A stretch of DNA of 64,000 bases from Paludibacteraceae bacterium (GCA_017456885.1 JAFTIM010000015.1:124001-188000); one strand, 5' to 3'. Positions 40,905 to 50,434 are shown, numbered from the stretch's first letter. Program-made: numbers and translations. Notes: generated by a model from the sequence alone, not told the origin.

Positions 40905-41774
40905 ATGAAAGCATATGTTTTTCCGGGTCAAGGAGCTCAATTTGTAGGAATGGGCAAAGACCTATACGAATCATCTGATTTAGCAAAACAACTATTTGAA
41001 CAAGCCAACGATATACTTGGTTTTCGTATTACCGATTTGATGTTCAATGGTCAGGCAGAAGATTTGAAACAAACAAAAGTTACACAACCTTCGGTGTTTC
41101 TACACTCGGTGATTTCGGCATTTGTTTTAGGCGACGATTTCCGTCCCGATATGGTGGCAGGGCATTCGTTAGGAGAGTTTTCGGCTCTGGTTGCAGCAAA
41201 GGTTCTCTCTTTCGAAGACGGATTAAAACTTGTATCGGCACGAGCTTTAGCCATGCAAAAAGCTTGCGAAACAAATCCGGGCACGATGGCTGCCATCATC
41301 AATTTGGATAACGAACTCATTGAGCAAACCCTCAAATCTATTGATGGTGTTGTTGTCCCCGCAAATTACAATTGTCCGGGGCAGTTAGTCATATCAGGTT
41401 CGATAGATGCCATCGACACAGCTTGTGAGAAACTAAAAGAGGCAGGTGCCAAACGGGCATTGAAATTGCCTGTTGGAGGTGCATTCCACTCTCCGTTGAT
41501 GGAACCTGCTCGGGCAGAATTAGAGAAAGCCATTTTAGCCACTCCTTATCACGCTCCTATTTGCCCTGTTTATCAGAATGTAGATGCAAAAGCACATACA
41601 AATCCGGAAGAGTTAAAAGCCAACTCCATAGCACAACTTACAGGTGCCGTTCGTTGGTCGCAAAGCGTAGAAAACATGATTGCCGACGGAGCCACTTATT
41701 TTAAAGAGCTCGGCCCCGGACAAGTGTTGCAAGGACTGATTAAGAAAATAAATCGGGAAGTGGTTGCCGAATAA
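40905..41774 (+). CDS. fabD: Malonyl-CoA:ACP transacylase
   Basis: Loads malonyl groups on acyl carrier protein for fatty-acid synthesis. It begins KAYVFPGQGAQFVGMGKDLY; the nucleophile is S88 in GHSLGEFSAL; LPVGGAFHSPLME carries the catalytic histidine. The 289 residues are normal. It lies 44 bp before a PlsC-type acyltransferase, so fatty-acid chain making and phospholipid assembly may be co-transcribed. Confidence 0.97.
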   Translation: MKAYVFPGQGAQFVGMGKDLYESSDLAKQLFEQANDILGFRITDLMFNGQAEDLKQTKVTQPSVFLHSVISAFVLGDDFRPDMVAGHSLGEFSALVAAKVLSFEDGLKLVSARALAMQKACETNPGTMAAIINLDNELIEQTLKSIDGVVVPANYNCPGQLVISGSIDAIDTACEKLKEAGAKRALKLPVGGAFHSPLMEPARAELEKAILATPYHAPICPVYQNVDAKAHTNPEELKANSIAQLTGAVRWSQSVENMIADGATYFKELGPGQVLQGLIKKINREVVAE

Positions 41775-41818
41775 GAAACAACCAACTTTTTTCTGAGAAC
41801 TCTAAAAGGGTAAATGAG

Positions 41819-42544
41819 ATGAAAAAGCGACTTTTTCCTTTTTACGTACTTTACGAAATTTTCATATTCTTTCCCATATTTTTGATTATCACCATAATAA
41901 CTGCCATTACGACGATAATAATGTCGGCTATTTTTGGTGATGTCAAATGGGGTTATTATCCGGCACGCTGGTGGTCAAAAATTACGTGTGCCATAGCATT
42001 TATTCGTATAGAAGTGATTGGCGAAGAACTGATTAACGAGAAGCAATCGTATGTTTTTGTAGCCAATCATCAAAGTATTTTCGACATATTTCTAATTTAT
42101 GGTTGGCTTCGCAGCAAGTTCAAATGGATTATGAAAAAGGAAATAAAAAAAATTCCTTTGGTTGGAAAGGCATGCGAATATGCGGGGCATATTTTCATAG
42201 ATCGTACAAACAACAGAGCTGCTGCACGTTCGATAGAGGCAGCTGCCAAACGGCTAAAAGGTGGCGTTTCGGTAGTAATTTTCCCTGAAGGGACGCGAAC
42301 ATACGACGGACTTATAGGAAAATTTCGCCGCGGTGCATTTCTTTTGGCAAGCGATTTGAATCCTCCGTTGGTACCCATCACCATCAAGGGGGCTTTCGAG
42401 GTTCTTCCACGCAACACATTTCTCATTCATCCCGGGAAAATCTCAATGGTTATTCACAATCCTCTCAATACCGAATCGTACAATCACGACAACATAAACG
42501 AGCTTATCAATAGAACCCATGAGATTATCCAGAATGATTTATAG
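41819..42544 (+). CDS. plsC: 1-acyl-sn-glycerol-3-phosphate acyltransferase (PlsC type)
   Basis: Makes phosphatidic acid by acylating lysophosphatidic acid at the inner membrane. There is an N-terminal membrane helix (FYVLYEIFIFFPIFLIITIITAIT), the HX4D motif in NHQSIFD, the substrate motif FPEGTR and a VPITIKGAFEVLP block near the end. The length is 241 residues. It overlaps the next gene by 11 bp when that gene starts at ATG 42534. Confidence 0.93.
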   Translation: MKKRLFPFYVLYEIFIFFPIFLIITIITAITTIIMSAIFGDVKWGYYPARWWSKITCAIAFIRIEVIGEELINEKQSYVFVANHQSIFDIFLIYGWLRSKFKWIMKKEIKKIPLVGKACEYAGHIFIDRTNNRAAARSIEAAAKRLKGGVSVVIFPEGTRTYDGLIGKFRRGAFLLASDLNPPLVPITIKGAFEVLPRNTFLIHPGKISMVIHNPLNTESYNHDNINELINRTHEIIQNDL

Positions 42545-44435
42545 AATTACAGCCATTGCGTGGCTTTTATCGGGAACGATGGCAATTGCTGCTCAAACCA
42601 TAAGCACATCGTCAAAAAAAGCAATGGATTTCTATTCGAAAGCACGAAACAGCATTTCGCTAAACGAAGCCATTGAATTTGCTCAAAAGGCCATTGCGGA
42701 GGACAAAACATTTACCGAAGCCTATTGGTTTTTGGCAGCACGTTTCAACGAACAAAACAGACAAGATCAACAAATAGCCACGCTAAAAGATGCCGTTTTG
42801 AATACCACTTATAAAATTGACGAAACACAATATCGCTTGGCAAAAGCTTACTACGAAGCAGGGGAATACGAACTCTCGCTCATCACTCTTGCTGCTATTT
42901 CAGAGGATTATTCTTTGCAAAAAAGGACAACGTTGTCGCACAAAAACGACATTGCTTTAAAAATCAAAAACGAACCCGTACCGTTCAATCCTAAAAATTT
43001 GGAATCTATAAACACACCATACGACGACTATTGGCCGAGCCTCTCGCTTGACGGAAAAGTTTTTTCGACCACGGTTCTGATAGCCGATAAAAGCAAACCC
43101 AATTTGGAATGGAACGAGGATATTTATTGGAGTTTTCAGGACGAAAACGGACAATGGAAAAAATCGGAAAGTATCGGACATCCGACAAATACGGAAGAGA
43201 ACGAAGGCTCTCAATGTTTTTCCGTCGATGGGAAATACATGTTTTTTGTAGCATGCGACAAACCGGACACACGAGGCGGATGCGACATTTATTATTGCAT
43301 TCACGATGGGAGTAGATGGTCGTTACCGATCAATCCGGGCGAACCCCTCAACTCCCGTTATTGGGAAACAAATCCGTGCCTCTCCGCCGATGGCAAGGAG
43401 CTGTTTTTCTCGTCGAACAGACCGGGCGGGAAAGGTAAAAAAGACATTTGGGAATGCGTTGTTACAAAAATGTCGGACGGCACTCTACGTTTTTCCAACC
43501 CCATCAATTTGAGCGATTCCATAAATACACCCGAGGACGAATTTTCTCCCTTTTTTCATCAAGATGGGAGTACGCTTTATTTTGCTTCTAACGGACACGA
43601 CGGATTGGGCGGTTTCGATATTTTTTACTCAAAACGCAACAGCGATTATGTTTGGAGCAAACCGAAAAACATCGGATATCCTATCAACACCCATAAAGAC
43701 GAATACGGCTTCATTGTCAGTTCAAACGGAGGAAAAGCTTATTTTGCATCCGACATATTACAAGGGCAAGGAAAAGATATTTACGAAATCGACCTCTACA
43801 AGGCAGCCCAACCATCACCGATGAATTATTTTGCAGGAATCGTTTACGAACGGATATACAAAACACCCATCGAAACTGAAATCGAGATTGCAGACCTCAC
43901 AACAGGCAATACGCATAAGTTCGTTTCCGATTGGAACGGTGCCTTTTACACATATCTTCCCGCAAACCAAGAATACGCTTTAAATGTCCACAAAAAAGGA
44001 TTTCTCTTTTATTCAGGGCACATTGTTCCGAACAAAATGCCAGAAAACAAGGTTATAATAGAAATGGACAGCATTTGTATTGGTGCAAGTTTAACGTTAA
44101 ACAATATCTCTTTTGAAACCGACTCATACAAATTATTGCCAAAATCGAAACCCGAACTCGAATATGTATATCGTTTTCTCACCCTTCAACCCGAGGTCAG
44201 TATCGAAATTGTCGGACACACCGACAACATCGGTACTCACGAGCATAACATAAAACTTTCTGAAAATCGTGCAAAAGAAGTATCGAACTACCTCATTGCA
44301 AAAGGCATTAAAGCCGAAAGAATTACCTGCATCGGAATGGGCGAAACACAACCCATAGCAGAAAACGACACCGAAGAGGGACGAGCAAAAAACAGACGTA
44401 CAGAGCTAAAAATAAAATCGTTGAAATGGAAATGA
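42534..44435 (+). CDS. PorE-like TPR / beta-propeller / OmpA protein
   Basis: A periplasmic or outer-membrane-associated protein of 633 residues. After a signal peptide ending MAIAA-Q come TPR-like helices (about 20-140). A WD40/PD40-type propeller follows with repeated blades (PSLSLDGKVF, GSQCFSVDGKYMFF, NPCLSADGKELFFSSNRPGG, FSPFFHQDGSTLYFASNG). Then comes a carboxypeptidase-regulatory-like fold and an OmpA domain (GHTDNIGTHEHN, LSENRAKEV, RAKNRRTEL). This domain order is that of PorE, which links the type IX secretion system to peptidoglycan. PorE is a lipoprotein; this N-terminus has no lipobox cysteine. Assignment is by architecture. Confidence 0.8.
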   Translation: MIYRITAIAWLLSGTMAIAAQTISTSSKKAMDFYSKARNSISLNEAIEFAQKAIAEDKTFTEAYWFLAARFNEQNRQDQQIATLKDAVLNTTYKIDETQYRLAKAYYEAGEYELSLITLAAISEDYSLQKRTTLSHKNDIALKIKNEPVPFNPKNLESINTPYDDYWPSLSLDGKVFSTTVLIADKSKPNLEWNEDIYWSFQDENGQWKKSESIGHPTNTEENEGSQCFSVDGKYMFFVACDKPDTRGGCDIYYCIHDGSRWSLPINPGEPLNSRYWETNPCLSADGKELFFSSNRPGGKGKKDIWECVVTKMSDGTLRFSNPINLSDSINTPEDEFSPFFHQDGSTLYFASNGHDGLGGFDIFYSKRNSDYVWSKPKNIGYPINTHKDEYGFIVSSNGGKAYFASDILQGQGKDIYEIDLYKAAQPSPMNYFAGIVYERIYKTPIETEIEIADLTTGNTHKFVSDWNGAFYTYLPANQEYALNVHKKGFLFYSGHIVPNKMPENKVIIEMDSICIGASLTLNNISFETDSYKLLPKSKPELEYVYRFLTLQPEVSIEIVGHTDNIGTHEHNIKLSENRAKEVSNYLIAKGIKAERITCIGMGETQPIAENDTEEGRAKNRRTELKIKSLKWK

Positions 44436-44968
44436 CTTTAAGCGAAAAAATATTAAAATGGTGTGGTTGGAACATCAACAACAATGTGGAAATTCCCGCA
44501 AAATGTGTTATCTGCATAGCACCACACACAAGTAATTGGGACTTTATTTGGGGCAATTTGTTCAATAAAGCAATGCGTGCAAAAACTCACTTTTTTATGA
44601 AAAAAGAGTGGTTTCGCTTCCCATTGGGCAAATTTATGCGTGCATTGGGTGGAATTCCAGTCGATAGAAGCAAGAAAACATCGCTTACCGACCAAATTGC
44701 CGAAGAATTTCAAAAACACGACCAATTTCAAATCGGCATAACTCCCGAAGGAACACGCAAATACAATCCCGAATGGAAAAGAGGATTCTATTACATCGCA
44801 CTCAAAGCGAATGTTCCCATTGTACTGGCCTCTATTGATTACGAGAAAAAAGAGTTAGGATACAAAAAAATAATATATCCCACAGGTAATTACGATACCG
44901 ATATTATTGAGATTAAAAGTTTCTATAAAAACGTCAAAGGGAAACGCCCCGAATTATTCGGTATTTAA
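44432..44968 (+). CDS. Small PlsC-family acyltransferase
   Basis: A 178-residue lysophospholipid-acyltransferase-like protein. It has the HX4D motif in APHTSNWDF and the ITPEGTRKY substrate motif, followed by KRGFYYIALKANVPIVLASIDY. It lacks the N-terminal membrane helix of PlsC. The substrate is not clear; this short form is common in Bacteroidetes. ATG 44432 overlaps the previous stop as ATGA; ATG 44426 is also possible. It ends convergently with yraN, overlapping by 4 bp. Confidence 0.87.
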   Translation: MTLSEKILKWCGWNINNNVEIPAKCVICIAPHTSNWDFIWGNLFNKAMRAKTHFFMKKEWFRFPLGKFMRALGGIPVDRSKKTSLTDQIAEEFQKHDQFQIGITPEGTRKYNPEWKRGFYYIALKANVPIVLASIDYEKKELGYKKIIYPTGNYDTDIIEIKSFYKNVKGKRPELFGI

Positions 44969-45330
44969 CAAACAGGTGGAAGAAAGGCATCTTCGATGTG
45001 TTCTATCTCAAAATCATTACCTAACGGAAGCACGCTTATCACATCGAATCGGACTTCCATATCGAGTGATTTTTTTATGAGATAGTCGTTTGTAGCCTCC
45101 ACTATTCGGCGAATTTTAGCGGTTGTTATAGCATCTTTTGGATGCTCGAAATAAGTGGTCGAACGGCTTTTGACCTCAACTACAATCAGCATCCCATCTT
45201 TCTCCGCCACAATATCCAACTCGTTTTTCCCCGAAATCCAATTTGTATCCCAAATGGCATATCCTTTGCTTGCCAGATAGTTTGCAGCTCGTTGTTCGCC
45301 AAGCTTTCCGAAATTGTTGTGTTCTGCCAT
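44965..45330 (-). CDS. YraN/UPF0102 family nuclease-like protein
   Basis: A 121-residue protein of the YraN family, whose fold is that of restriction-type nucleases. The core reads GEQRAANYLASKGY, then NELDIVAEKDGMLIVVEVKSR, with the D-ExK-like catalytic pattern. The biological role is not established. It starts 3 bp after recF, forming a recF-yraN unit. Confidence 0.92.
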   Translation of the reverse strand: MAEHNNFGKLGEQRAANYLASKGYAIWDTNWISGKNELDIVAEKDGMLIVVEVKSRSTTYFEHPKDAITTAKIRRIVEATNDYLIKKSLDMEVRFDVISVLPLGNDFEIEHIEDAFLPPVC

Positions 45331-45333
45331 AAA

Positions 45334-46428
45334 TCAAAACATTACATTGCCGTTTTCCACTTTAAATATTTTATTTTCATACTCAATCTTGGAAAGCATC
45401 TCGTCCAAATGCTCCCTATTTGTATCGGTAATGAAAATTTGTCCGAAATGATTGCCAGACACCAACTGAATGATACGCTCTACCCTCTCGGCATCAAGTT
45501 TATCGAAAATATCGTCTAATAACAAAATCGGCGACATTCCATTATTGATTTCTTTCAGAAAGTCGAATTGCGCAAACTTCAAGGCAATTAAAAAGGTTTT
45601 ATTCTGCCCCTGCGAACCTACACGCTTTATCGGATAATCGGAAAGCATCATTTCCAAGTCGTCTTTATGAACTCCTTTGGTCGAAAATCCTATCAGCGTA
45701 TCGCGTTTCCGGGTAGAACGCAAAGTATCCAGAAGATTTTGTTCGTCAAACAAATGAGAAACATATTGCAAAGTTACCTGTTCTCCGCCAGCCGAAAGCG
45801 TATTGTAGTAATGTTGAAAAATAGGGACAAAACGACAAATAAAATCTTTCCGTCCCGCAAAAATCACAGAAGCCGTTTCAGCCATTTCCTCTTCATAGAG
45901 GTCATACATCAACTCGTCAGTCGATTCCGATTTCAAAAGAGAATTCCGATTTTGCAAGGCTGCATTATACCGAATCAAGGCATTCAGATACGTTTTGTCG
46001 TACTGCGAAATGACAATGTCCATAAAACGTCGTCGCTCATCGCTACCGTCTAAAATCAACGAGGCATCGGCGGGCGAAACCAGCACCAAAGGCAAAAAAC
46101 CGATATGTTCAGAATACTTCGCATAAGCCACTTTGTTATGCTTAAATTGCTTCTTCTGACGGCGTTTTATCCCACAATAAATATTCTCCTCTATCGAATT
46201 TCTATCGTACAATCCTTGCAAAACAAGAAAATCTTCGCCATGCGTAACAACTTGGCTGTCAATTGAGTTAGTATGGCTTTTACAGAAAGACAAATAATAA
46301 ATGGCATCTAAAAGATTCGTCTTCCCCATTCCGTTTTTTCCGACGAAACAATTTATTTTGTCTGAAAAATCCAATTCGCACGAAAGAATATTTTTGTAGT
46401 TTACAACAGAAAGGTGTTTCAGTTTCAT
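45334..46428 (-). CDS. recF: Recombination mediator RecF
   Basis: An SMC-like ATPase that helps load RecA at gapped DNA. Walker A is FVGKNGMGKTNLLDAIYYLS; the ABC signature region is RVGSQGQNKTFLIALKFAQ; Walker B and beyond read PILLLDDIFDKLDAERV. The 364 residues are normal. It is away from dnaA and followed by yraN. A TACCTTTG -7 element lies 24 bp upstream of the ATG. Confidence 0.96.
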   Translation of the reverse strand: MKLKHLSVVNYKNILSCELDFSDKINCFVGKNGMGKTNLLDAIYYLSFCKSHTNSIDSQVVTHGEDFLVLQGLYDRNSIEENIYCGIKRRQKKQFKHNKVAYAKYSEHIGFLPLVLVSPADASLILDGSDERRRFMDIVISQYDKTYLNALIRYNAALQNRNSLLKSESTDELMYDLYEEEMAETASVIFAGRKDFICRFVPIFQHYYNTLSAGGEQVTLQYVSHLFDEQNLLDTLRSTRKRDTLIGFSTKGVHKDDLEMMLSDYPIKRVGSQGQNKTFLIALKFAQFDFLKEINNGMSPILLLDDIFDKLDAERVERIIQLVSGNHFGQIFITDTNREHLDEMLSKIEYENKIFKVENGNVMF

Positions 46429-46451
46429 GCCTTATTTTTTATTTTACCTTA

Positions 46452-46459
46452 CAAAGGTA
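46452..46459 (-). promoter_or_regulatory. -7 element for recF-yraN
   Basis: Minus strand TACCTTTG, a consensus TAnnTTTG, 24 bp before the recF ATG. No -33 partner at the usual spacing. Confidence 0.5.
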
Positions 46460-46507
46460 CAAAAATTCAAATTACGCCTATTGCTTCCTTAAATACTCTC
46501 TTTTTTG

Positions 46508-46515
46508 TACTTTTG
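46508..46515 (+). promoter_or_regulatory. -7 element for the RsmF-like gene
   Basis: TACTTTTG followed by C, 17 bp before ATG 46532. It lies inside the longer frame beginning with TTG 46505, so the ATG is the start. Confidence 0.55.
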
Positions 46516-46531
46516 CTCCACAAAAAGTAAA

Positions 46532-47878
46532 ATGATTTTACCTCCGGATTTTATCAACTATACAAAAGCGATGTTAGGGAGCGAATGGGATTCGTTTCTA
46601 AATAGTTTGTCGTCGGTGAGTCCCGTCAGCATCCGATTTAACAACAAAACGACCGTAAAAAAACATTTCGAGCAGGTGAAATGGTGTAGCCAAGGTGTTT
46701 ACTTAAACAAACGCCCTTCGTTCACTTTCGATCCGCTGTTTCATGCCGGATGTTATTATGTGCAAGAGGCCTCGTCGATGTTTCTGGAGCAAGTGGTCAG
46801 ACAATTGATTGAAACGCCTGTAACGGCTCTCGATTTGTGTGCCGCACCCGGAGGAAAATCGACGCACCTCAGCCAAATTTTACCGAATGGAAGCCTGCTG
46901 ATTTCCAATGAATTTGTTCGTTCAAGGGCTTTTGTTTTGGCAGAAAACATTCAAAAATGGGGCAATGCAAACAACATGGTTTCTAACAATGCACCCAAAG
47001 ATTTTTCCACATTCAACGGAATGTTCGATTTTATTCTAATTGACGCACCCTGTTCGGGCGAAGGTATGTTTCGTAAGGACTCCGACGCTATCGGCGAATG
47101 GAGTCGAAAAAATGTTGATATGTGTGCCGAGCGGCAAAAAGAGATTGTTCAACAAGTATGGAATTCTCTCAAAGAAAATGGGCTCCTCGTTTACAGCACC
47201 TGCACTTACAATCAAGAAGAGAATGAGAAAAACATCGACTGGATTACAAAAAACTTTAATGCCGAAATTTTGCACCTGCGTATCGAAAACACATGGGGAA
47301 TTGTTGAAAACGATTATGGTTACCGTTTTTTCCCGCACAAGACGAAAGGCGAAGGTTTTTTCATCTCCGTATTACGAAAGAAAGAGGCGTGCAACCAACT
47401 GAAAATAAAACAAAAACCATCGCAGAAAGCAAAAATAGACCTAAATAATATTCTACAAGACAAGGAAATGTTTGAGGTAATTCAGAACAATTCATTTTAT
47501 TATGCCGTTCCTAAAAATCACATCGAACAGATTCTTTTCCTCCAAAAGCAACTAAATGTCATACACATGGGCATTCCGCTTTACGAACAAAAAGGGAAAG
47601 ACCTGATTCCACAAGCAGGGTTGGCACTATCGAAATATTTTACGAGAACATCTTTTCCTACCTGCAATCTTAACTATAACGATGCCATTGCTTTTCTGCA
47701 AAAAGAAGCCATTTGGTGCGACGCCCCCACAAAGGGTTTTGTAGCAGTTTGTTATAACGATATTCCTTTGGGTTGGGTAAAACATCTGGGTAACCGATGC
47801 AACAACCTTTATCCGGCAGAATGGAGAATACGTTCAAAAAACATACAGCGAGAGGCTCTTTGTTTGCTTGATATATAA
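46532..47878 (+). CDS. RsmF/Nop2-family RNA cytosine-C5 methyltransferase
   Basis: A SAM-dependent methyltransferase for rRNA or tRNA cytosine, 448 residues. The SAM loop is LCAAPGGKSTHLSQ; the two catalytic cysteines lie in DAPCSGEGMFRKD and STCTYNQEENE. The C-terminal 150 residues resemble the RsmF-type RNA-binding end (LGWVKHLGNRCNNLYPAEWRIRS). ATG 46532 is used because a promoter overlaps the longer frame. The exact target base is inferred only at family level. Confidence 0.92.
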   Translation: MILPPDFINYTKAMLGSEWDSFLNSLSSVSPVSIRFNNKTTVKKHFEQVKWCSQGVYLNKRPSFTFDPLFHAGCYYVQEASSMFLEQVVRQLIETPVTALDLCAAPGGKSTHLSQILPNGSLLISNEFVRSRAFVLAENIQKWGNANNMVSNNAPKDFSTFNGMFDFILIDAPCSGEGMFRKDSDAIGEWSRKNVDMCAERQKEIVQQVWNSLKENGLLVYSTCTYNQEENEKNIDWITKNFNAEILHLRIENTWGIVENDYGYRFFPHKTKGEGFFISVLRKKEACNQLKIKQKPSQKAKIDLNNILQDKEMFEVIQNNSFYYAVPKNHIEQILFLQKQLNVIHMGIPLYEQKGKDLIPQAGLALSKYFTRTSFPTCNLNYNDAIAFLQKEAIWCDAPTKGFVAVCYNDIPLGWVKHLGNRCNNLYPAEWRIRSKNIQREALCLLDI

Positions 47879-47893
47879 AATATGTTAATTTTG
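47863..47893 (+). promoter_or_regulatory. Promoter of the 47918 acyltransferase
   Basis: TTTG (47863-47866), a 19-bp spacer, then TAATTTTG (47886-47893). It overlaps the end of the RsmF-like gene and sits 24 bp before ATG 47918, inside a longer frame that would begin at 47882. Confidence 0.65.
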
Positions 47894-47917
47894 CATAAAT
47901 GCTTAATTGAAAAAATT

Positions 47918-49066
47918 ATGGAAAACAAATACAACTTCGACGAAATAAGACCTTTTTACGATTCAGAACTGCAAACTGCTTTCGAGCAACTCACTTCCGA
48001 TGCCGAATTTATGGCTATTATCAAAAAGAGATTTCCAAATCTCTCGACGGACGAGTTTGTACAACAACTTAAAAACATTCATACAAAATTAGAGGTACAA
48101 AAACAATTCTTTTTCCCCTTACTTCGACATTTGGAAACGAAAACCTCAAAAGGAATCACTTTTTCGGGCATCGAATCGTTGGAAAAAGGCAAAGCCTATC
48201 TTTTCATTTCCAATCATCGCGATATTATTCTCGACTCCGCTTTTTTGAATTACATTTTGGTAGGGAACGGATTTGACACTACCGAAATTGCCATTGGCGA
48301 CAATCTGCTTATCAAAGATTGGATTCGTACGCTGGTGCGTATCAACAAAAGTTTCATTATTCAACGCAATGCTCCTATTCGCCAAATGATGCAAATACTT
48401 GCACGCCAATCGGCATATATTCATCACACAATTGTCGAACGAGGTCAATCCATTTGGTTGGCTCAACGCGAGGGGCGTGCCAAGGACTCTAACGACCAAA
48501 CACAAGAAAGCTTGCTTAAAATGCTTACGCTCGGACAAGATGGCACCTTTGCAAACAACATTGCACAATTGCACATTTGTCCCCTCACCATCTCATACGA
48601 ATACGATGCGTGCGATTACTTGAAAGCCAAAGAATTTCAACAAAAAAGAGATAATGCCGATTTCAAGAAAACGCCGATGGACGATTTTATCAATATGAAA
48701 CAAGGATTGGAAGGATACAAAGGACATATTCATTTCCATTTTTGCGGAGCAATTGACAACGAAGTTGTTTCTTTAAACGGAAGCAGAAATGAGCAAATTA
48801 CCGAAACAGCAAAAATCATTGACAAAAAAATCCACGCAAACTATCGGATTTTCAAGAACAATATGATTGCCTACGATATGCTGCTAAACACAAACAAGTA
48901 TGCACAACTTTACACCGAAGAAGAAAAAAACGCTTTTGAAGCGTATTTACAAAAGCGCATCGAACTTATCGATTTAGAGCAAAAAGACATTGCATTTTTA
49001 AAGCAGAAACTACTTGAAATGTACGCTAACATACTCATCAACAAAGAGAAATGCGAGCTACAATAA
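47918..49066 (+). CDS. Large glycerol-phosphate-type acyltransferase
   Basis: A 382-residue acyltransferase. An N-terminal helical part of about 80 residues precedes the catalytic domain with HX4D in SNHRDIILD, a GDNLLIKDWIRTLVRINKSFIIQR stretch and a WLAQREGRAKDS motif in the place of the PEGTR box. No membrane helix is evident. This resembles a Bacteroidetes family annotated as 1-acylglycerol-3-phosphate acyltransferase, but the REGRAKD motif is closer to PlsB/GPAT-type enzymes, so the substrate is uncertain. It ends convergently with recX, overlapping by 9 bp. Confidence 0.82.
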   Translation: MENKYNFDEIRPFYDSELQTAFEQLTSDAEFMAIIKKRFPNLSTDEFVQQLKNIHTKLEVQKQFFFPLLRHLETKTSKGITFSGIESLEKGKAYLFISNHRDIILDSAFLNYILVGNGFDTTEIAIGDNLLIKDWIRTLVRINKSFIIQRNAPIRQMMQILARQSAYIHHTIVERGQSIWLAQREGRAKDSNDQTQESLLKMLTLGQDGTFANNIAQLHICPLTISYEYDACDYLKAKEFQQKRDNADFKKTPMDDFINMKQGLEGYKGHIHFHFCGAIDNEVVSLNGSRNEQITETAKIIDKKIHANYRIFKNNMIAYDMLLNTNKYAQLYTEEEKNAFEAYLQKRIELIDLEQKDIAFLKQKLLEMYANILINKEKCELQ

Positions 49067-49519
49067 TTTCTTTATAGTTTTGAAAATAATATCGGACTCA
49101 AATCCGCGACTTTGTGCGAAACGAACAAGTTTCGCACTTTTTTCATAATCGGAACCCGACTTGAGGCTCTTTTTTTTGTTACGCAACAGCTCCAACAACA
49201 CCTCTGCATACTCGTCGTCATCTATCAAACAGAGTGCATCGGCAACAATCGCCTCCGACACCTCTTTTTGGCGAAGAGCATAAGCTATTTTTACCCTACC
49301 CCACTGCGAAAAACGAAATTTATCTCGCACAAATGCCGTTGCAAAACGCGTCTCATCAAGGAATTTTTCTTTTTTCAGATGCGATAAAATACGAGCCGAC
49401 TCCGCGTCGTCAATACCCCAATCGGACAACTTCCAACGAATATCCGCTTCCGATTTTTCCGCCATCGAACACAATGCCGCTGCCCGATGCAATGCCTCCT
49501 CGTAAGTATATTTTTTCAT
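49058..49519 (-). CDS. recX: Regulatory protein RecX
   Basis: A small helical modulator of RecA filaments, 153 residues. The typical core reads RRLKKEKF-like here as LSHLKKEKFLDETRFATAFVRDKFRFSQWGRVKIAYALRQKEVSE, with repeated three-helix units and a C-terminal RGFESDIIFKTIKKLL. ATG 49519 is preferred because it overlaps the prmC stop as ATGA; ATG 49525 is two codons upstream. Confidence 0.9.
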   Translation of the reverse strand: MKKYTYEEALHRAAALCSMAEKSEADIRWKLSDWGIDDAESARILSHLKKEKFLDETRFATAFVRDKFRFSQWGRVKIAYALRQKEVSEAIVADALCLIDDDEYAEVLLELLRNKKKSLKSGSDYEKSAKLVRFAQSRGFESDIIFKTIKKLL

Positions 49520-50349
49520 TGCCATTCCGCTTTTATCATTCTATCGTTACCAAACATATCTTGGCGAAGGCTCACCCCTGAAAACCCCTCGTGCAACAAC
49601 AAATCTTTCATTTGTTGAGCAAAAGCACTATTTATTTCAAAAAATAAACAGCCGCCCTGACGCAAATGATTTTTTGCAAAATCGATTATCGCACGATAAA
49701 AAATCAGCGGATTTTCATCAGGTACGAAAAGTGCCCTATGAGGCTCGTAATCAAGCACATTGTGTGCCATTGTGTTCTGTTCTGAGAACAACACATAGGG
49801 CGGATTGCTGACGATTGCATCAAACTCCTTGGTCGTAGTCGGAGGGTTAAGAATGTCCACGCAGCAAAACTCAACCTTTGCATTGTTCATCAATGCATTT
49901 TCGGCAGCCAATGCCAACGCTTTTTCGGAAATATCATACGCAACAACCTGAACATTTCGGAGCAATTTCGCAACTGTAATGGCAATACAACCGCTACCCG
50001 TACCGATGTCCAAAACCTTACTCTCTTGCGACAAAGAAGACGCCACCCAATCAACCAATTCTTCCGTTTCGGGACGAGGTATCAACACCCGTTCATCTAC
50101 TTTCAACTGAAATCCGCAAAATTGCGTTTCTCCAAGTACATACTGAATAGGTCTGTTCTCCGACAACTCGTTCAGGTATTGTTCCAGCAGATTCATCTGC
50201 GACTCGTTCAAATTGCAATCTTTTGTAAGCAACTCCACATCCGACAATCCGGTCAGTTTATGTCCCACAAGAAACACAAAATCGTGCAATTCGGACACTG
50301 CGCAAACCGATTGTAATCGCGATTTTAGAAATGAGAAATAGTTTTCCAT
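49516..50349 (-). CDS. prmC: Release-factor glutamine methyltransferase PrmC
   Basis: Methylates the GGQ glutamine of peptide-chain release factors. An N-terminal helical domain precedes RPIQYVLGETQFCGFQLKVDERVLIPRPETEELVDW, the SAM site VLDIGTGSGCIAI and the catalytic NPPY in DAIVSNPPYVL. The 277 residues from ATG 50349 are normal. The longer frame to 50448 is rejected because a TACTTTTG element at 50362-50369 lies within it. It is coupled to recX. Confidence 0.94.
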   Translation of the reverse strand: MENYFSFLKSRLQSVCAVSELHDFVFLVGHKLTGLSDVELLTKDCNLNESQMNLLEQYLNELSENRPIQYVLGETQFCGFQLKVDERVLIPRPETEELVDWVASSLSQESKVLDIGTGSGCIAITVAKLLRNVQVVAYDISEKALALAAENALMNNAKVEFCCVDILNPPTTTKEFDAIVSNPPYVLFSEQNTMAHNVLDYEPHRALFVPDENPLIFYRAIIDFAKNHLRQGGCLFFEINSAFAQQMKDLLLHEGFSGVSLRQDMFGNDRMIKAEWQ

Positions 50350-50361
50350 AACAGACAGCGA

Positions 50362-50369
50362 CAAAAGTA
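50362..50369 (-). promoter_or_regulatory. -7 element for prmC-recX
   Basis: Minus strand TACTTTTG, 12 bp before ATG 50349; the leader would be very short. It shares a 140-bp divergent region with ruvA. Confidence 0.45.
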
Positions 50370-50434
50370 ACTTTTTTATTTCAAAAAAATAAGCCCCGAG
50401 ATGGTGCAAACACAATAAATAAGCGGTCTTTTCG

